From assembly GCF_026625565.1 (NCBI RefSeq), contig NZ_CP112998.1, positions 1,552,501 through 1,616,500 on the forward strand: DNA of 64,000 nucleotides, in the 5' to 3' direction. The notes under the pieces are model-generated. The model had not been told where the DNA came from, ran no database searches, and saw only the letters and a program-made list of their open reading frames with translations. This document shows positions 7,643 through 15,882 of the stretch, piece after piece. The position numbers and the translations under genes are program-made. Every line of letters begins with the position of its first letter. Position 1 is the first letter of the stretch. The DNA is from Dyadobacter pollutisoli. GTDB taxonomy: Bacteria; Bacteroidota; Bacteroidia; Cytophagales; Spirosomataceae.

Positions 7643-8053
7643 ATGCTTCATCGGATCATAGATAAAAAACTAGAAATTAACGCCTTACCTGGGCAGGTAT
7701 GGAAGGTATTTACGGATTGTGAAATTACCCGTCAAATGGGTGGCGAGTACGTCACAGACTGGAATGCTGGCAACGCATTTGGCTGGAAAGGTAACGATGG
7801 GAACATGTATACGAATGGGAAAATACTGAAAGTGGTTCCCGAAAAACTACTAAGGCATAGCCTGTTCAACGGGGAAAAGCCTCCAAAGGAAATCTCAATC
7901 ATTACTTATGAATTTCTCGAATGTGGCGGTAAAACTTTGCTCGCAGCCAGAGAGGAAATTCATCACGCCATGACTGATAAACAATATGAAGAAGCCTCAC
8001 AAGGTTGGGATTATGCCTTGAACGCTGTAAAAGACCTTGCCGAAAAACTATAA
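7643..8053 (+). CDS. SRPBCC/AHSA1-like domain protein
   Basis: A 136-residue protein of the START/Bet v1-like SRPBCC superfamily, AHSA1 branch. It shows the expected order: an N-terminal strand with LPGQVWKVFTDCE, the EYVTDWNAGNAFGWKG segment, GKILKVVPEKLLRHSLF, and a C-terminal helix ending WDYALNAVKDLAE. The fold makes a hydrophobic pocket for small ligands; no catalytic role is implied. It follows the zinc-ribbon gene by 16 bases. Its stop codon is one base from the stop of the convergent membrane-protein gene, leaving no room for a separate terminator. Confidence 0.85.
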   Translation: MLHRIIDKKLEINALPGQVWKVFTDCEITRQMGGEYVTDWNAGNAFGWKGNDGNMYTNGKILKVVPEKLLRHSLFNGEKPPKEISIITYEFLECGGKTLLAAREEIHHAMTDKQYEEASQGWDYALNAVKDLAEKL

Positions 8054-8054
8054 A

Positions 8055-8519
8055 TTAGAATATTCGCATGTAAGGCCTTGCCGCAAGTGGTGAAAATGGC
8101 CAGGGAATGGCAATGAGTATCAGCAGCAATGCAATACTGTAAAAAATCGTCATCGTTTTGAATTTGTCCAGGTCTGTCTCCTGCCGCTTTGCTGCAGACG
8201 AACCGATCGTGATCAGGACAATGGCAATAGACATGAGCGAGATGTGGATCATACCGAAAAACATAAACTCAAATTGCTTGATGGCCTCGCGGAAATGCGA
8301 GAGGAAATATGCAATGAAGGGACTATTAAAATATAAAATATAGCCCACCATGAGCTGTATATGGGAGAAAGTGGCAGTGATGTGCCGAACAGCGTCATCT
8401 GTTTTAGAAAAACTCGCTTTGGTAAGCCACCCTTTTGCTCCCCGATAAGTGGCATAGATCAAGCTGGCGAATACCAGCCAGCGGATAACAGAATGCAGAA
8501 AAATTAGAATCAGATACAT
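8055..8519 (-). CDS. Four-helix integral membrane protein, cytochrome b561-like
   Basis: About 154 residues with four hydrophobic helices, at roughly residues 3-22, 50-70, 85-105 and 125-145. The start is placed at 8519, where the protein begins MYLILIFLHSVIRW, because the upstream extension to 8546 adds residues unlike a start. Histidines in helix 1 (LHSVIRW), after it (VRHITATFSHIQ) and in helix 3 (GMIHISLM) are placed like heme ligands of small cytochrome b-type proteins, which occur widely in Cytophagales. Heme binding is inference. It is a probable single gene, convergent with the SRPBCC gene. Confidence 0.7.
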   Translation of the reverse strand: MYLILIFLHSVIRWLVFASLIYATYRGAKGWLTKASFSKTDDAVRHITATFSHIQLMVGYILYFNSPFIAYFLSHFREAIKQFEFMFFGMIHISLMSIAIVLITIGSSAAKRQETDLDKFKTMTIFYSIALLLILIAIPWPFSPLAARPYMRIF

Positions 8520-8630
8520 CAGGACATTCAAAAAAACAACGCACAAAGCTAAAAGATTTGACGTCTTGAAGTTTGGTTTGATCTGATTTTTGAGATTCTA
8601 ATCCAGCAAGTGGATTCATGCATGGTAGCC

Positions 8631-9005
8631 CTATGGCTTCACAGCCTTCTTTTTAATAGTGTCGGGCATAATGGCTCCGCCGGTCCGGATGGTTTTTTTG
8701 CTTCTTTTAACTGTGTAAGATGTCGTCGTATCGGTGCCGGGGCGTCCTGTGCTGCTGCGACCGTCGATGGTGCCGGTCGTACTGATGTTACCGTTATCAT
8801 TTAGTATCGGACCGCTTTCTGCATTTGCTGAATCTTTCAGAATCGCATTCACATCGGAAGTATCAGTGCTGATCTTAGTTCTGGTAGTCTTTCTATGATA
8901 AACCTTCTGACTTTTGGAGGAGCCTGACTTTTTACCAGAAGACTGCCCAAACGAAATAGCAGGCGTTAAAAAGAGTATAAGTAAAATTAATTGGAGCGTT
9001 TTCAT
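8631..9005 (-). CDS. Small secreted basic protein of unknown function
   Basis: A 124-residue protein with a clear Sec signal peptide (residues 1-20, ending SFGQ). The mature part is low-complexity, rich in serine, threonine and lysine, with several basic clusters (KKSGSSKSQK, RKTTRTK, KRSKKTIR) and no predicted fold. I do not recognise a family. It lies 57 bases downstream of the AraC gene on the same strand, so it may share that transcript, but no functional link is apparent. It would be periplasmic or surface-associated. Confidence 0.65.
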   Translation of the reverse strand: MKTLQLILLILFLTPAISFGQSSGKKSGSSKSQKVYHRKTTRTKISTDTSDVNAILKDSANAESGPILNDNGNISTTGTIDGRSSTGRPGTDTTTSYTVKRSKKTIRTGGAIMPDTIKKKAVKP

Positions 9006-9062
9006 AGTTCCGGATTTTAGAATGGTGATCTTGACTATCTATTGTAAAATACCATTCCAGCA

Positions 9063-9932
9063 TTACAAAGCAGCCGCGGTTTGGCGATGTTTTCTGCGAA
9101 ATTCTCCGAGCGTCATGCCTCTGCTTTTTTTGAAAAAGCGGTTCAAATGACTCTCATCCGTGAACGAAAGCTCGGCCGCGATCTCATTGATGCGCATGTC
9201 GCTATGTAGCAAGCGAGTTTCAATGAGTTTAAGCCTTGACCCAATGATGTATTCCTGCATCGTTTCATTGGTTTGTTTTTTGAAGTAACGCCCCAGGTAC
9301 GACTCAGAAATGCCAAAATGCTGACTGATGCGGCCAGCTTTGATCTTTTCAGGATAATAGATGTTCTGCTGAATGTATTGCAGAATGTCAAGCGCTTTCT
9401 CTTCGGTACATTCGCTAATTTGCTCGGGCAAATATTTGGCAATATTCCGGGCGACCAGAATAATCATCGTATTAACATATTGGTTGATCAGCTCCTGATT
9501 GTATAGGTCGCGGTTCACGTATTCGCGGATGATCGCCTCCACCAGCGGTCTGATAATACTTTTATCTGTCTGATTTTTAAGAATGCAACCTGGCTGGTGG
9601 TTTGCATTTTGCAGAATAAATTCAAGCCTTTGCAGCAACTCGCCTCTTTGTGAGGCGCTTACCAGAGAGGAATTGCTTTTGATATACACGTCATTAAAGC
9701 GGATGAAAAAGAACCGTGTCGTCGTCTCAATATCAAATGCATGGGTGTCTTCCGGCGTGATCAGGAACATGTGTCCCTGGTGGTACTGAAATTTATTTTG
9801 GTTAATCACCTGAATGCCGCTTCCAGAGATGATATAAACAAGTTCAAAGAAATTATGCTGGTGTTCCGCCTTAGGACATTCGTCGAGCTCCTTGTAGATA
9901 ATCTCAAATGGCTGGTGCAGATTTTCTTTCAT
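9063..9932 (-). CDS. AraC-family regulator with cupin sensor domain
   Basis: A 289-residue regulator with an N-terminal AraC-type cupin (residues about 15-95, including QHNFFELVYIISGSG and YHQGHMFLITPEDTHAF) and a C-terminal double helix-turn-helix at about 185-285 ending LNRFFKKSRGMTLGEFRRKH. It is divergent from the reductase gene at 10024, and the 91 bases between the two genes hold two direct copies of TATACTGCA 21 bases apart, the spacing AraC dimers use. The simplest reading is that it controls the reductase gene and possibly itself. Confidence 0.92.
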   Translation of the reverse strand: MKENLHQPFEIIYKELDECPKAEHQHNFFELVYIISGSGIQVINQNKFQYHQGHMFLITPEDTHAFDIETTTRFFFIRFNDVYIKSNSSLVSASQRGELLQRLEFILQNANHQPGCILKNQTDKSIIRPLVEAIIREYVNRDLYNQELINQYVNTMIILVARNIAKYLPEQISECTEEKALDILQYIQQNIYYPEKIKAGRISQHFGISESYLGRYFKKQTNETMQEYIIGSRLKLIETRLLHSDMRINEIAAELSFTDESHLNRFFKKSRGMTLGEFRRKHRQTAAAL

Positions 9933-9942
9933 CGGGTAAAAT

Positions 9943-9972
9943 TATACTGCATTATAGAAAATATATACTGCA
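9943..9972. promoter_or_regulatory. AraC-type direct-repeat operator
   Basis: TATACTGCA occurs at 9943-9951 and again at 9964-9972, an offset of 21 bases or two helical turns. A partial inverted copy (TATATGCA) follows at about 9975. The site lies between the divergent AraC and reductase genes. Confidence 0.6.
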
Positions 9973-10023
9973 AATATATGCAATTTACGGTACAATTTTA
10001 CATTTTAAATAACAACATAAATC

Positions 10024-11025
10024 ATGAAAGCAGCATTCTTAATCAAGAGCAACGAGCCATTAACAATCCGGGAAGTACCTACACCGGAGCCAGCAGAAAA
10101 TGAGATTTTAATCAAATTGGCGTATTCATCATTAAATCATAGGGATGTGTGGATTCAAAAAGGCCAGTATGCAGGTCCGAAAGGTGGGCTCATCCTGGGT
10201 TCTGACGGATTTGGAACAGTGACCGGAGTTGGTAAAAATGTCGCCCCGGACTGGATCGGAAAAGCAGTGATCATAAACCCCGGCCACAACTGGGGCGATA
10301 ACCCAGCTGCGTTTGGCGAGGATTTCAAAATATTAGGAAATCCTGATCCTGGTACTTTTGCGGAGTACATTGCCATAGATGAAAAATATATTCACGAAAA
10401 ACCTGCCCACCTGACGGATATCGAGGCTTCGGCACTTCCACTGGCGGGAGTTACAACTTACAGGGCGCTTTTTAAAAGAGCCGCTTTGAAGGCTGGGGAG
10501 AAAATTCTGATCACTGGAATTGGTGCCGGTACTGCGCTGATTGCACTGAAATATGCAGTCGCGACAGGAGCGGAGGTGTACGTTACGTCCGGATCGCAGG
10601 ATAAAATCGATACAGCTAAGGAACTCGGCGCAAAAGAGGGTTTCATTTATAAAGACCAATCATGGACGCAAAAGGCTAAGGACGTAACCGGAGGATTTGA
10701 TGTAATTATGGATAGTGCGTCCGGCAGTGGCTTTGGCAGCCTCATCGACGTGGTCAGACCTGGTGGTAGGATTGTCTTTTTCGGGGGTACTAACGGTCCG
10801 ATTGGCAACATTATTCCAAACAAAGTGTACTGGCGCAACATTTCGATACTCGGTACGACGATGGGCACTTTGCAGGACTTCAAAGAAATGCTTGCATTTA
10901 CCGAAAAGCATAGCATCGCACCGGTGATCGATAAGGTGTATCCTAAATTGGCTGACGCTCAGGAAGCATTTGACTATATGCACCAGGGTAAGCAGTTTGG
11001 CAAAATTGTACTGACCAATCAGTAA
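10024..11025 (+). CDS. Medium-chain dehydrogenase/reductase, zinc-free quinone-reductase type
   Basis: A 333-residue MDR-superfamily enzyme. The N-terminal GroES-like domain carries SSLNHRDVWIQKG in place of the catalytic-zinc motif, and the four-cysteine structural zinc lobe is missing, so it is of the zinc-independent quinone oxidoreductase or enoyl-reductase type. The Rossmann loop GIGAGTALIALKYA lies at about residues 155-168, followed by VYVTSGSQDKID, consistent with NADPH. It would reduce quinones or activated double bonds in the cytoplasm. Control by the divergent AraC regulator is likely from the shared operator. Confidence 0.9.
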   Translation: MKAAFLIKSNEPLTIREVPTPEPAENEILIKLAYSSLNHRDVWIQKGQYAGPKGGLILGSDGFGTVTGVGKNVAPDWIGKAVIINPGHNWGDNPAAFGEDFKILGNPDPGTFAEYIAIDEKYIHEKPAHLTDIEASALPLAGVTTYRALFKRAALKAGEKILITGIGAGTALIALKYAVATGAEVYVTSGSQDKIDTAKELGAKEGFIYKDQSWTQKAKDVTGGFDVIMDSASGSGFGSLIDVVRPGGRIVFFGGTNGPIGNIIPNKVYWRNISILGTTMGTLQDFKEMLAFTEKHSIAPVIDKVYPKLADAQEAFDYMHQGKQFGKIVLTNQ

Positions 11026-11031
11026 ATAATA

Positions 11032-11063
11032 TAACCAATGGCTGCTAATGCTGCCATTGGTTA
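11032..11063. terminator. Hairpin between convergent genes
   Basis: TAACCAATGGC (11032-11042) pairs perfectly with GCCATTGGTTA (11053-11063). It lies 7 bases after the reductase stop and 71 bases after the stop of the leftward gene at 11135. There is no strong T-run, so it is a moderate candidate. Confidence 0.55.
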
Positions 11064-11134
11064 CAGTTCTTAGTTTAGGTTTGTTATCGGTAAAAAAATT
11101 AAAAATCTAATGTCAATCCGTTGATTGGGCCGCG

Positions 11135-12226
11135 TCATTGATGCATTACTTTGAAGATCTTGACAGTACCGTCGTCCTGTTCAAAATGGATGTAGCACAT
11201 TCCGATCGGGTAACTTTTCATAGGGATCGTAAAAGAAGAAGAGGTCACAGGCCTTGATAGCCTGACGTGGCCCGAGTTGCTGATCAGCCGGATGTTTTTA
11301 ACCTGTTTGTTTCGGATCACAACATAAAGCATATCGTCCACGGGGTTGGGATAAACTTCGGCCCAGGAGAATTCCGGAAAATGGACTGACCGTACCCGGC
11401 TGAACGTAAAGGAATTGTCGGCGTCGACCATTTTCAATCGATAGTAATTTGTCCCTGATTCAGGCAAACTATCGGTATGCCAATAATTACGTTTAACATT
11501 ACTTTCGATCGCGGCTTTTTCTGTACCAATTCTGAGCCAGTCTTTCAAATCCAGACTTCTCTCAATATCAAAATGATCGCTGTTGGATTCCATGGCCGTG
11601 CCCCACTCCAATTTTGCCAGGCTTTCCTGCTTGCTCACATCAAAATAGGCAAGTTTGACCGGCAATGGATTAGTTAGAATATCAATTTTAACATTGGCAA
11701 TATTAGAGAGCTGTCCGGTTTTATCTCTGATAGTATAGGTAATCGTTACCTGACCAACAAAGTTATGAAGCGGAGAAAATTTCAGCATGCCGTCAACCTG
11801 GACTGCATTACCACTGGCAGGCTGCTCTACAATGGCGAGTGTTGCGCCATCAAAATCGGCACAGACCGTCAAGTCATTTTTTAGCACATCCAAAACAATG
11901 TCGTTATTGACAAACCCTTCGGCTGCGTCGTCAACAGCCTTCGGTGTGTGGTGTTTGATGATGATATGAATTGATTCTTGCGAAATGCAATTGTCATCAT
12001 TAACACCGATCGCCTTGTAAGTACCTTCTTCGCTGACGATCAATTCCTCAGCTCCGGAGCCGATAATGAGCTCGTTATTTCTGTACCATTCGTAGCGTGA
12101 AGCCCCGGCCGATGCCGCTTTGAGACGTAGCGTGGTTTGCTTGCACATGGATACTTCCCTGGCCGGACTTTGCGCAAAGGCACAGCCGGACGCAAGAAGC
12201 ATCCATGTAAGTAGGGAATGACGCAT
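11135..12226 (-). CDS. T9SS-sorted secreted protein with Ig-like and cadherin-like domains
   Basis: A 363-residue protein with a signal peptide (residues 1-18, ending AFAQ). An Ig-like domain follows at about 24-95 (with SRYEWYRNNELI), then a Big_9/cadherin-like repeat at about 100-185 with the typical DVLKNDL and FVGQVTITYTIRD motifs, then a linker with FDIERSLDLKDW and YYRLKMVDADN as in many T9SS proteins. The last 75 residues are a type A sorting domain beginning VYPNPVDD. It should be exported and anchored on the surface by type IX secretion. It is last in a leftward operon with two other secreted proteins. Confidence 0.85.
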   Translation of the reverse strand: MRHSLLTWMLLASGCAFAQSPAREVSMCKQTTLRLKAASAGASRYEWYRNNELIIGSGAEELIVSEEGTYKAIGVNDDNCISQESIHIIIKHHTPKAVDDAAEGFVNNDIVLDVLKNDLTVCADFDGATLAIVEQPASGNAVQVDGMLKFSPLHNFVGQVTITYTIRDKTGQLSNIANVKIDILTNPLPVKLAYFDVSKQESLAKLEWGTAMESNSDHFDIERSLDLKDWLRIGTEKAAIESNVKRNYWHTDSLPESGTNYYRLKMVDADNSFTFSRVRSVHFPEFSWAEVYPNPVDDMLYVVIRNKQVKNIRLISNSGHVRLSRPVTSSSFTIPMKSYPIGMCYIHFEQDDGTVKIFKVMHQ

Positions 12227-12262
12227 CAGTACAAGTTTTCTAAATCCCGAATCTTTTACGAA

Positions 12263-12940
12263 TTAATTAAGCGTAATAATCGGAGTAATAGGCACGGCCA
12301 GGTTATGAAGGATCTCTTGGCTGCCAGGTATCACTGAGTTGAGCAATTTAGATGCCGTCGGCTGATAAGTTCCAGAGGTTGGCAATATGTAGCTTACAAC
12401 CGCTTCATATATTCCCACATCTGTTACGTCCAGTGTCGGGCTGACCTCGCCGGTAATCAAGCTACCCCCTTTTGACCAGGCAAAGGGAGAAACAGTCACC
12501 TCATAGGTACCCAGGCCGGTTACCGCAGAAACGCTGGCGCTCAAAGTTGCATCTACGGCTTTGTCTGTACAGAAATTGGACTTGTCGGCGGTAATAGAAA
12601 CCGTCAGCTTTGGCAGGACGATAATGGTGTGCTCCACTACCTCGGATAGACAACCATCCAGCACCTGAATCACCCCCAAGGAAATCGTATGTAATGTTGG
12701 AGAACTTGTTGCATCACTGAATGTATGCGTTAAAACTCCGCCGGATGCCTCGTCTAGTGTTTCAATGGTCTGCGCAGCCCCGGTTTTTATTGTCCAGATG
12801 TATTGAAGAAAATTGGAACCGGCAGCGGGTGACAATGAGAAGGGCTCCCCGTTTATGACGTAGTAGGTTCCGGCTTTGGAAACCTGGGATAGCATAGTTA
12901 ATGCAAAAAGAATGCAGAGGGTAGTAAAACATTTTTTCAT
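12263..12940 (-). CDS. Secreted PKD/Ig-like protein
   Basis: The start is placed at 12940, where a signal peptide begins (MKKCFTTLCILFALTM, ending SKAG); the longer frame to 13087 has no signal peptide and overlaps the upstream gene. The mature protein of about 200 residues contains two beta-rich Ig/PKD-like modules with motifs such as YIWTIKTG and YEVTVSPFAWSKGG. It has no T9SS sorting tail, so its export beyond the periplasm is uncertain. It lies 36 bases upstream of the T9SS-tailed gene and 65 bases after the larger secreted protein, so the three probably form one operon and perhaps one surface assembly. Confidence 0.72.
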   Translation of the reverse strand: MKKCFTTLCILFALTMLSQVSKAGTYYVINGEPFSLSPAAGSNFLQYIWTIKTGAAQTIETLDEASGGVLTHTFSDATSSPTLHTISLGVIQVLDGCLSEVVEHTIIVLPKLTVSITADKSNFCTDKAVDATLSASVSAVTGLGTYEVTVSPFAWSKGGSLITGEVSPTLDVTDVGIYEAVVSYILPTSGTYQPTASKLLNSVIPGSQEILHNLAVPITPIITLN

Positions 12941-13005
12941 AAAAATGGATTTGTTTGGAGGTTTGAAAAATAAATTATTGAGGTGAACGGAAGGTGAAAA
13001 TGCAA

Positions 13006-14424
13006 TTACGGGACGAGGGCAATCGAGGGTGACGTAGGTGGTGCTATGACCGTTATGGTAACTTTCTTTCGCGGTGATGCTATGCACCCCGTGCCACTTT
13101 TTTGTGTTTCGACGTAATAGTCAACTTGGCCAGGCGTGTTGAGCCCCAGCGCTGTCCAGGTTTGCTGGGAGGACAGGAGTGTTCCCGATCGTATGTCGGT
13201 GTACCACGCATAACTGAATGTTCCTATCCCGCCGATGTTGAATTGAGGGGATAATGCTGAAAGCGCAACAGTACCAATGTTACTGCATGTGCTCACGTTG
13301 GAGGCGCCTGCCACGTCAGGTGACCTGCGCACGTCATGCACATTGATCCCATTGGCTCCAAGCCCAACACCAAGAAGCGCAATGTTGAGATCCAGCTCCA
13401 CCCGGTCAAATATGACCGAATTGCCGGAGGCATCTTTTGGTGCGAAGTAAAAGGTAACGGCGTTGTCGTTTCCTCCAAGTAAAGTCAGCAGTTGAACGTC
13501 CAGCAAATCGTTGACCAATTTGGATATCCCGACCGAACTGTTACCGCTATACGCTTGCAAAGTTACGCTCGCTGCGACATTGGCGGCGAGGAAAGAACCG
13601 CTTTGAGAAAGTATCACTCTCACCGCATCGGAGGGATTCGAAACTCCATTAAAAAAGAAGGTCTGTTTGATGTGCCCCCCCAAAAGTGCTGCGCCCGTGG
13701 ACACAAACGAGGATTTGGTAGTAGTCGATTCGTCAATGGCGTCGCCTGCGTTCTGAACTTCAAAACTTCCCAATGTCAAGCCAGAATGGTCTTTGGTGGT
13801 CACATTGGGTCGGCCGCAATCCACGACATTGAAAGGGTAGGGGTTCGACGTATTTGACGCAGTGGGCCCGTAGAATCCGTAATAGACCTGCAGTGAATTG
13901 GTGCCAAAAAGAATGGGAGACGAGACCGTAACCCTTACGAACTTGAATGTAGCTGTTGGCGAAACAGAAATTAAAACGGTGCCATCAGCCAAGTAGTAGG
14001 TCGAAAATGTTGACGAGACGAGGCTGACAGCATTGTTATTTTTATCATAAGCAGTCACAGCGAGCCTGCCGCCCAGCAAACTGGAATTATTATTGTTAGT
14101 CCGGAGATATACCGTTGTGGGTGATCCAGCACTGCTGGTTACCTCGCTGGGAAATTCGAGTTGGATCCATGCGCTGGAAATACCCGCGGTACTACTGGCC
14201 GTCAGTGTTGCAAAGGAATTATTGGGTTTAGGGCTTGCAAGCGTATTACGTACATTGTCGGCGCCGGTCACAGAATAGCTCCCCGTCAAACCAAGGCCAG
14301 CAGCGGTTCCATCATTGGTTTGCTTGTCTGCATACACAGCGTTGGAGGGTTGCCCCATCAACATGTCGCCAATGGTGAATCCCAAGACTAGAAGCGTCAA
14401 TATAATGCGTAAGCGGGCTGCCAT
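13006..14424 (-). CDS. Large secreted Ig-like protein
   Basis: A 472-residue protein with an N-terminal signal peptide (hydrophobic stretch LRIILTLLVLGFTIG). The body is beta-rich and serine/threonine/asparagine-rich, with two related segments at about 45-190 and 220-350 and a C-terminal Ig-like module (YAWYTDIRSGTLLSSQQ) near 390-470. I know no enzymatic family for it; it resembles adhesin or matrix proteins often found upstream of T9SS-tailed partners in Cytophagales. It lacks a sorting domain of its own. It is the first gene of the three-gene operon and has a well-formed promoter at 14468-14498. Confidence 0.75.
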   Translation of the reverse strand: MAARLRIILTLLVLGFTIGDMLMGQPSNAVYADKQTNDGTAAGLGLTGSYSVTGADNVRNTLASPKPNNSFATLTASSTAGISSAWIQLEFPSEVTSSAGSPTTVYLRTNNNNSSLLGGRLAVTAYDKNNNAVSLVSSTFSTYYLADGTVLISVSPTATFKFVRVTVSSPILFGTNSLQVYYGFYGPTASNTSNPYPFNVVDCGRPNVTTKDHSGLTLGSFEVQNAGDAIDESTTTKSSFVSTGAALLGGHIKQTFFFNGVSNPSDAVRVILSQSGSFLAANVAASVTLQAYSGNSSVGISKLVNDLLDVQLLTLLGGNDNAVTFYFAPKDASGNSVIFDRVELDLNIALLGVGLGANGINVHDVRRSPDVAGASNVSTCSNIGTVALSALSPQFNIGGIGTFSYAWYTDIRSGTLLSSQQTWTALGLNTPGQVDYYVETQKSGTGCIASPRKKVTITVIAPPTSPSIALVP

Positions 14425-14467
14425 TAAATTTAGAGGAGGTTAAATTGCTTTATTGCAATTAATTCTA

Positions 14468-14498
14468 CAAAACTAGCAGCGGCTTTCACTTTTCCAAA
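14468..14498 (-). promoter_or_regulatory. Bacteroidota-type promoter of the secreted-protein operon
   Basis: Read on the minus strand, TTTG (14495-14498) and TAGTTTTG (14468-14475) are separated by exactly 19 bases, an ideal -33/-7 pair. Transcription would start near 14460 and leave a leader of about 36 nt. Confidence 0.75.
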
Positions 14499-14630
14499 TT
14501 ATTTTATTTATAAAGTTAAATTTTTTCTTCCAAAAACCTTGTTTGTGGCAAAATGAACGATTAATCGGGCTAAAAATATTTTCCTAAAAATGCTTATATT
14601 GACGATTTCTAAATTATCAAAGTAGCTAAA

Positions 14631-15428
14631 ATGGGCACAAAACAGCCAGATTTGAGAACTGTACAGGTCACGCGCTACCTGACTCCTTTGCGGGAAGGAG
14701 GGTCGCTTCCTGCGATTGTGGAGGGGGACGACGATTTTCTTTATGTTCTCAAATTTCGTGGGGCCGGCCAGGGGCCAAAGGCATTGATCGCTGAGCTGAT
14801 AGGAGGGGAGCTAGCCAGGTTTCTGGGTTTTAAAATTCCTGAAATTGTTTTCGCGAACCTGGATGAAGCCTTTGGCCGAACCGAGCCGGACGAAGAAATC
14901 CAGGATCTCCTTCGCGCGAGTACAGGGTTAAATTTGGCGGTCCATTATCTGTCAGGAGCAATTACCTTTGACCCATTGGTAACCATTGTTGACTCCGGAC
15001 TAGCCTCACGAATTGTATGGTTGGACACCTTTCTGACTAATGTTGACCGAACTGCGCGAAACACGAATATGCTGATGTGGCACAAAGAACTCTGGCTGAT
15101 CGACCATGGGGCAGCTTTGTATTTTCATCATTCCTGGGAGAACTGGGAAGAGCAGGCAGGCAAGCCATTCGCGCAGATCAAAGATCATGTTCTTTTGCGC
15201 TATGCGTCAGAATTAGAAACTGTTAATACCGCTTTTCGTGCTGTGCTCAATGAGAGCGCCATCCAATCCATTGTATCATTAATTCCTGATGAATGGTTGG
15301 TCACCGATTCTCCGTTTAGCTCGGCCGAGGAACACCGGAATGCCTATTCAAAATTTTTAGAGACCAGGCTCTCTGTTTCAGATGTATTTATAAAAGGCGC
15401 GCAAGATGCAAGGGAATCACTTATATGA
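14631..15428 (+). CDS. HipA-like kinase
   Basis: A 265-residue protein of the short HipA-related kinase group. Visible kinase features are an N-terminal ATP-binding region (FLYVLKFRGAGQGPKALIAEL, with the lysine likely contacting ATP), a catalytic loop NVDRTARNTNML near residues 138-149 and the metal-binding LIDHG near 158-162. It is smaller than true HipA (about 440 residues) and lacks its N-terminal HipB-interacting domain. The downstream gene, a DUF3037 protein, overlaps it by 23 bases, a pairing that recurs across bacteria. No HipB-type antitoxin is present, so a toxin-antitoxin role is unproven. Confidence 0.85.
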   Translation: MGTKQPDLRTVQVTRYLTPLREGGSLPAIVEGDDDFLYVLKFRGAGQGPKALIAELIGGELARFLGFKIPEIVFANLDEAFGRTEPDEEIQDLLRASTGLNLAVHYLSGAITFDPLVTIVDSGLASRIVWLDTFLTNVDRTARNTNMLMWHKELWLIDHGAALYFHHSWENWEEQAGKPFAQIKDHVLLRYASELETVNTAFRAVLNESAIQSIVSLIPDEWLVTDSPFSSAEEHRNAYSKFLETRLSVSDVFIKGAQDARESLI

Positions 15429-15789
15429 GTACGCCATTATCCGCGTTGTGCCCAGGGTGGAGCGTGAGGAGTTTTTGAATATTGGCGTCATACTGTACTG
15501 CCCCGGGCAAGGCTTCTTGCAAGCTAAGTTTGAATTAAATGAGCTGCGGCTTTCCGCCTTTGCAGCTTCGCTGGATCTGGACGAGGTGAGCCGGTATTTG
15601 CAAGCACTGGAATGCATTTGCAGAGGAAGAAAAGAAGGAGGGGCCATTGGTTCATTACCGATCTCATCCCGATTCCGGTGGCTTACAGCGACCAGGAGTA
15701 CGGTGATCCAGTCATCCAAAGTTCATTCAGGTTTCTGCAAAGACCCATCTGAAACGCTGCTCAAATTATTTGATCAGCAAGTGAGATAG
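15406..15789 (+). CDS. DUF3037 protein, partner of the HipA-like kinase
   Basis: A 127-residue cytoplasmic protein of the DUF3037 family. The N-terminal half has the family pattern YEYAIIRVVPRVEREEFLNIGVILYCPGQGFL, then a segment with the FELNELRL motif and a helical region rich in arginine. Its start codon lies inside the end of the kinase gene (23-base overlap), implying translational coupling. By this context it could be the substrate, inhibitor or adaptor of the kinase; which one is unknown. Confidence 0.85.
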   Translation: MQGNHLYEYAIIRVVPRVEREEFLNIGVILYCPGQGFLQAKFELNELRLSAFAASLDLDEVSRYLQALECICRGRKEGGAIGSLPISSRFRWLTATRSTVIQSSKVHSGFCKDPSETLLKLFDQQVR

Positions 15790-15882
15790 CCGGTCATTTG
15801 ATGTTTAAAAATTGATGAACTACGTCCTTTTTTTTTTCGTGAAATTTTGACTTAGGAACCATCCATGAGTAATATAAACCAT

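Noticed and set aside
12941..13087. N-terminal extension of the PKD/Ig-like secreted protein to 13087
   Set aside because: It would overlap the upstream secreted-protein gene and hide the clear signal peptide starting at 12940.
13006..14424. TonB-dependent receptor or SusC/SusD pair near the carbohydrate genes
   Set aside because: No plug, barrel or SusD-like sequence was found; the secreted proteins here are Ig-like and not SusCD.
14458..14470. The 13-mer TTAATTCTACAAA shared with 30457-30469, considered as a common operator for secretion and polysaccharide genes
   Set aside because: In the first place it overlaps the -7 box of a minus-strand promoter, in the second it lies in the opposite orientation relative to the gene; AT-rich chance similarity is the simpler reading.
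14631..15789. Classical HipBA toxin-antitoxin module
   Set aside because: There is no HipB-type DNA-binding gene and the kinase lacks the N-terminal HipA domain; only the DUF3037 partner is present.
15829..15839. T-run after the DUF3037 gene considered as a terminator
   Set aside because: No stem of useful length precedes the T residues.
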